A program made the translations under genes and the position numbers. From assembly GCA_009695405.1 (NCBI GenBank), contig SIAZ01000199.1, positions 1-6,496 of the forward strand: a stretch of DNA of 6,496 nucleotides. Reading direction: 5' to 3'. This stretch comes from Pedosphaera sp. (GTDB taxonomy: Bacteria; Verrucomicrobiota; Verrucomicrobiia; Limisphaerales; UBA9464). The notes under the pieces are model-generated. The model did no database searches. It had not been told where the DNA came from and saw nothing but the letters and a program-made list of their open reading frames with translations. This document shows, one piece after another, positions 6,350 through 6,496 of the stretch (within the stretch, counting starts at the first letter, position 1; the number at the start of each line of letters is the position of its first letter).

Positions 6350-6496
6350 GTAAGCGTACGCCCAACCTCATGGTTCCCTAGTTGCCGAAAGTAGGATATT
6401 CCGCGATCGAAGGCGGGGAAGAAAGGTCGACCGACCGGATTAGGCTTTCGCCGGTTTCCAGTTCCAAGGCAGGAGTTCGGCAACGGTATGGTTCGT
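6350..6496 (-). mobile_element. Right (transposase 3') end of an IS66-type insertion sequence, running off the window
   Basis: The plus strand from 6350 reads GTAAGCGTACGCCCAACC. GTAAGCG is the conserved tip of IS66-family terminal inverted repeats. Ninety bases inside, a transposase with the IS66 C-terminal signature ends on the minus strand, in the expected inward orientation. IS66 elements normally duplicate 8 bp of target; here the candidate is GTTTGATC (6342-6349), which should be found again just beyond the other end. The tip contains an 8-bp palindrome GCGTACGC (6354-6361). Only about 147 bases are in the window, so the tnpA/tnpB-type accessory genes cannot be assessed. Confidence 0.8.
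6440..6496 (-). CDS. IS66-type transposase (TnpC), C-terminal fragment
   Basis: Reading the reverse strand from the window edge gives TNHTVAELLPWNWKPAKA followed by TAA (6442-6440). ELLPWNWKP matches the end of the IS66 transposase C-terminal element (DDE_Tnp_IS66_C type), where members end with a ...ELLPW.W or ...ELLPHRW motif. The catalytic DDE domain lies outside the window. The fragment is short, but the motif, stop position and adjacent GTAAGCG repeat agree with each other. This is the DDE transposase subunit that acts on the element ends. Confidence 0.78.
   Translation of the reverse strand, partial: TNHTVAELLPWNWKPAKA

Noticed and set aside
6092..6394. Full 100-codon open frame as an intact small membrane protein
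   Set aside because: The last 14 codons after 6349 lie inside the IS66-type terminal repeat, so the C-terminus is an insertion artefact; the TTG start is also doubtful.
1..6496. A novel defence or mobile cargo island bounded by the two ISs (composite transposon)
   Set aside because: The two elements belong to different families (IS3 and IS66), so they cannot mobilise the interval as a pair, and the genes between them look chromosomal.

Overview
The window is a short bacterial chromosomal segment with roughly balanced base composition. It carries five substantial protein-coding genes and runs into a different insertion sequence at each end. The protein styles best fit the Verrucomicrobiota, probably an Opitutae-like lineage: an N-terminal FFRAGGFDQV... 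EF-hand protein, an Rsm22-like methyltransferase with a YW..ESDL..YD.TFAQR N-terminus, and a soluble PAS/NtrB-type kinase after CorA. This is a recollection-based inference at moderate confidence; there is no rRNA or other marker to settle it.

Layout. Bases 1-146 are the left end of an IS3-type element. The reverse strand encodes the first 32 residues of its helix-turn-helix OrfA, and the element has cut off the 3' part of an EF-hand protein gene (144-1268, minus). The first three bases of the element, TGA, serve as the stop codon of the truncated gene. An 11-bp tandem repeat (1272-1333) lies directly upstream of that gene's start codon. Two methyltransferase genes follow on the minus strand: an Rsm22/METTL17-like protein that keeps four candidate iron-sulfur cysteines (1357-2337), and a METTL25/GSTCD-like protein (2368-3678). 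They are separated by 30 bp and look like an operon, with the METTL25-like gene first.

A compact divergent intergenic region (about 3661-3714) separates this minus-strand block from a plus-strand pair: a CorA-type Mg2+/Co2+ channel (3715-4713) and a cytoplasmic PAS histidine kinase (4704-5912). Their reading frames overlap by 10 bp, so they are probably co-transcribed and translationally coupled. No response regulator is visible.

After a roughly 240-bp gap, the start of an unrecognised single-pass membrane protein gene (6149-6349, plus) is broken by an IS66-type element. Its GTAAGCG terminal repeat begins at 6350, and the last 18 codons of its transposase (ending in LLPWNWK) read inward on the minus strand at 6440-6496.

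How it fits together. The central genes look like ordinary housekeeping or accessory functions: RNA-type methylation or ribosome assembly on one side, divalent cation transport plus a sensor on the other. The notable events are the two IS insertions that break genes at both borders. The window penetrates about 146-147 bases into each IS, as expected if it is an assembly contig that stops in multicopy repeats. I see no convincing defence system, CRISPR array, tRNA or rRNA. The most interesting unexplained items are the linked pair of little-studied methyltransferases and the helically phased 11-bp repeat.
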